DNA of 64,000 bases. It comes from Lepiota brunneoincarnata (Eukaryota; Basidiomycota; Agaricomycetes; Agaricales; Agaricaceae). Within the stretch, counting starts at the first letter, position 1. Every line of letters begins with the position of its first letter. This document shows, in pieces, positions 62,910 to 64,000 of this stretch. The notes beneath the pieces were generated by a model. It searched no databases and was not told where the DNA came from. It saw nothing but the letters and a program-made list of their open reading frames with translations. Where the stretch lies: the NCBI GenBank assembly GCA_023014365.1, contig JAEBUN010000003.1, forward strand, positions 806,001 to 870,000, read 5' to 3'. The position numbers were made by a program, and so were the translations under genes.

Positions 62910-64000
62910 TCATAAAGCTTCCAAATTTACCAGGAGATCATCATGAACCCATAGATTATGTTCCTAAGGGCGATTAGACTCGGAGCGATCTAAACCAGGG
63001 AAAGCTAGGCATACCTTGTATGAGTCATCAAACTTCTTGACGTCAAAGTTATTGGGGAATGAGACGTTAAAGGCCCTGATCAGGCTGGCGGTCAATAACC
63101 TGGCGCAAAAGGCTATTGAGTAACAACACAAAGACGAATGTATAAAATGAATGACTTCATGTTGTAGAGGGCCACCGGTTTACCAATGCACAATCCTGGG
63201 CCAAAACAAAATGGTACAAACGCGTCCATGTTATGGGGTGTGACGCCACCTAACCACCGCTCTGGTAAAAACTTCTCTGGATTGGAGAAGTTCCGAGCTA
63301 AGCAAACCAATCAGCACTTATCAAGCCATTACCGCGTATTTCTGCCACATACGGTCACGGGAGATAGCATAGTTAGGAGGGGCAATCGTGGTTCCAGCTG
63401 GAATGACATGATCAAGGACCTGCGTCGGTACATCCTTATTCCAACGAGGGGGGCCTGGGACAGAAACATTAGAAACGAAGTGTGTCTTTGAAATGGACGG
63501 TGTACCGGCAGCAACAGGGGGCACAAGTCGGAGGGCTTCTTGAACACAAGCATCAAGGTAAGGCAATTTCAGAAGGGTGGAGGTATCCATGTCCTCTAGC
63601 AGCCCGTCGAATGCCCCACTTAGCTCAGACCGAAGGCGCCGTTGAACCTCAGCGTCGGCCGCAATGTACCGCATGAGTGCGGTCATTGCCTCGCTGACGG
63701 TATCTGAGCCTGCAAGGACAATAAATGAAGCATCTGCATGAGCCTGGAGACGCGTAAGCTCGATTCCGCCCTCCGTGTCGTTTTGCTGCAGGACTCGTAA
63801 GTTTGGTCAACAAAGAGCATCAAGACCGACCAACGATGACGCTCAAAATGTCGTTCCGATTTCCACCGGTCTTTCGGCTCGTTTCTTCAACTTTCTTTCC
63901 GGCAAACTAAGACAAACGTATTGTAAGCTGAATGAGATCATGAAAACGGGTAAGTACCTGCTGGAAAGCCAAGATTGGGCCGGGTGAAGGTGCGAGTGCG
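62910..64000 (-). CDS. Cytochrome P450, C-terminal part (cut by window edge)
   Basis: Heme-thiolate monooxygenase. Visible from the I-helix on: LAGSDTVSEAMTALMRYIA holds the AG-x-DT oxygen-activation motif. LPYLDACVQEALRLVPP is the K-helix with E-x-x-R. RWNKDVPTQVLDHVIPAGT precedes the meander. NPEKFLPERWLGG is the PERW motif, and FVPFCFGPGLCIGKPVALYN is the heme-binding loop with the axial Cys. After two more introns the protein ends DSYKEHNLWVHDDLLVNLEA with the stop at 62910. The N-terminal half, including the membrane anchor, lies beyond 64000. Substrate and CYP family cannot be decided from this part. Whether it belongs to a secondary-metabolite cluster would depend on the sequence to the right. 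Confidence 0.88.

Overview
The window looks like a gene-dense chromosome segment of a filamentous basidiomycete, probably an Agaricomycete. The evidence is many introns of about 45-70 bp with GT-AG borders, clear nuclear housekeeping genes (ribosomal proteins eL43 and eS4, PHF5A, PAF1, UFD4, PSO2), and a very large GTPase/cysteine-rich/VWA protein type that, as far as I recall, is expanded in Agaricomycetes. The genus cannot be told from the sequence. Exons were joined by eye; gene limits are given from start codon to stop codon, introns included.

Left part (1-7.4 kb): a GH47 alpha-mannosidase (-) with an apparent one-base frameshift near its end, an F-box protein with a possible nucleotidyltransferase-like domain (-), a HIT zinc-finger protein of the ZNHIT2 type (+) whose start codon overlaps that of its divergent neighbour, and a ZIP metal transporter (+).

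Accessory core (8.0-31.7 kb): two direct tandem copies, about 11.24 kb apart and both on the minus strand, of a giant multi-exon protein. The order is an N-terminal conserved region, a helical region, a beta-propeller-like region, a dynamin/GBP-superfamily GTPase domain, a long Cys/His-rich region and a C-terminal VWA domain with an intact MIDAS. The copies are mosaic: some blocks, introns included, are nearly identical and others are clearly diverged, as expected from gene conversion. A third, decayed piece of the same VWA domain lies 32 kb away on the opposite strand (60.57-61.11 kb). Divergent from copy B is an RBR-type E3 ubiquitin ligase with an N-terminal cysteine-protease-like domain carrying CG and D-x-H motifs, a candidate deubiquitinase-ligase fusion. 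The GTPase pair plus this fusion is my best candidate for an undescribed system; the resemblance to animal interferon-inducible GTPases makes a self/non-self or defence role conceivable, but that is inference.

Right part (31.8-64 kb): a PB1 protein with four ZZ fingers like autophagy receptors (+), PHF5A (-), the HECT ligase UFD4/TRIP12 (-), a class III aminotransferase (-), a Ser/Pro-rich conserved hypothetical (-), PAF1 (-), eL43 (+), the Sec14-like SFH5 (-), a SLY41-type transporter (+), eS4 (+), the PSO2/SNM1 nuclease (-), the VWA relic (+), a TMEM97/EXPERA membrane protein (-) and the C-terminal part of a cytochrome P450 (-) cut by the window edge. Several genes (F-box protein, RBR ligase, PB1-ZZ protein, UFD4) concern ubiquitin or autophagy; nothing shows that they are co-regulated.

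I saw no tRNA, rRNA, CRISPR array or intact transposon.
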